64,000 nt of DNA from contig NZ_JBNXUM010000031.1 in NCBI RefSeq assembly GCF_050563545.1, positions 18,071 through 82,070 on the forward strand, in the 5' to 3' direction. This stretch comes from Falsiroseomonas sp050563545 (GTDB taxonomy: Bacteria > Pseudomonadota > Alphaproteobacteria > Acetobacterales > Acetobacteraceae). The notes beneath the pieces are model-generated. The model was not told the origin of the DNA, did not search any database, and saw nothing but the letters and a program-made list of their open reading frames with translations. The position numbers were made by a program, and so were the translations under genes. Shown piece by piece: positions 63,741 to 64,000 of this stretch. How positions within the stretch are numbered: position 1 is the stretch's first letter; the number at the start of each line of letters is the position of its first letter.

Positions 63741-63905
63741 CTCGGCGGCGGTTGGCCCGAACTGCCAGTTCTGCTGGCCAGTGGCTACACGACGGAAAGC
63801 CTCGTCGCGGAGAGCGACTTTCCACTGCCGCACAAGCCATTCACCGCGCTCGAACTCATGACGGAGATCACAGCACTGCTTCCGAGATCGCCTTCCACCG
63901 CCTGA
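63741..63905 (+). pseudogene. receiver-domain fragment of a response regulator or hybrid kinase
   Basis: The plus frame encodes LPVLLASGYTTESLVAESDF and LPHKPFTALELMTEITALL, which match the last third of a receiver domain: the strand with the conserved Thr/Ser-Gly, and the KPF motif before the last helix. The phosphoacceptor region upstream is missing in this frame, so it is a remnant. Such ends are common in hybrid kinases. Confidence 0.6.
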
Positions 63906-64000
63906 AATTTCCCGAGTACGACGCGAGAGCCGCGGCTTTGCTCGACTGACCCGCCGTGATTAAAGCATCGTGCCGTTAATCCGGTGCGTATCCTGCGGTG

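Larger units (their letters stand above)
63036..64000. other. decayed region with gene fragments
   Basis: About 965 bases without an intact gene. A minus-strand frame at 63213-63362 encodes a well-formed but unrecognised stretch (LLNGPTDEIDSLVASGKHAE, then a SGLLEVMKIAVAPP segment), probably the N-terminus of a lost gene. A transposase tail and a receiver-domain fragment follow, listed separately. The final 50 bases of the window show nothing recognisable. Confidence 0.55.

Overview
The window is very GC-rich, gene-dense DNA with the gene content of an environmental alphaproteobacterium. It looks most like a Roseomonas-type member of the Acetobacteraceae; this is an inference from hisZ next to purA, an alphaproteobacterial-type RpoH, a tRNA-Glu, and a large set of orphan periplasmic binding proteins including three Bug/TctC receptors. 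No replication or plasmid genes are visible, so the DNA is probably chromosomal.

Region 1 (1-9.9 kb) is housekeeping: the end of hisZ, purA, a GNAT acetyltransferase, an FAD-linked oxidase with an orphan NMT1/THI5-type binding protein, a VOC-fold protein, a thioredoxin-2-like protein that has lost its first active-site cysteine, rpoH, rluD, a small membrane protein, a DUF2256 protein and tRNA-Glu(CTC). Region 2 (9.9-12.8 kb) is an accessory patch next to the tRNA: a doubtful short ORF, an EamA transporter coupled to a DUF1127 protein, a frameshifted serine-recombinase remnant and a small hypothetical gene.

Region 3 (12.9-19.0 kb) is a compact minus-strand operon for a stressosome: RsbR, RsbS, RsbT, an RsbX-like phosphatase fused to an RsbT-type ATPase, then two hybrid histidine kinases, one of which carries its own N-terminal RsbT-type ATPase. 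No sigB, rsbV or rsbW is present, so output probably goes through phosphorelay. Region 4 (19.4-22.8 kb) has an orphan amino-acid binding protein, a Vgb-like beta-propeller protein coupled to a cytochrome c, and an orphan OmpR-type regulator.

Region 5 (23.0-38.9 kb) is a long minus-strand run of catabolic genes: a hydantoinase/oxoprolinase pair embedded in a NitT/TauT-type ABC transporter, a PEP-mutase-like enzyme, CoA-transferase, SDR and DapA-family enzymes with two Bug receptors, and a three-subunit FAD/[2Fe-2S] dehydrogenase plus a second DapA-family enzyme that resembles D-hydroxyproline catabolism. Region 6 (39-49 kb) has a class III aminotransferase converging on an operon of IclR regulator, polyamine-type ABC transporter and four tandem AstE/AspA-type zinc deacylases. 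Region 7 (49-61.8 kb) has a second HyuA/HyuB pair, and a dipeptide-type ABC transporter whose two ATPases lie on the plus strand and whose permeases, binding protein and two M24 peptidases lie on the minus strand. A divergent LysR regulator follows, with a perfect 21-bp palindrome in the control region.

Region 8 (63.0-64.0 kb) is decayed DNA with an IS5-like transposase tail and a receiver-domain fragment. As a whole, regions 5-8 look like scavenging and hydrolysis of N-acylated, cyclic or peptide-like amino compounds, with uptake and hydrolases encoded together; the actual substrates cannot be read from the sequence.
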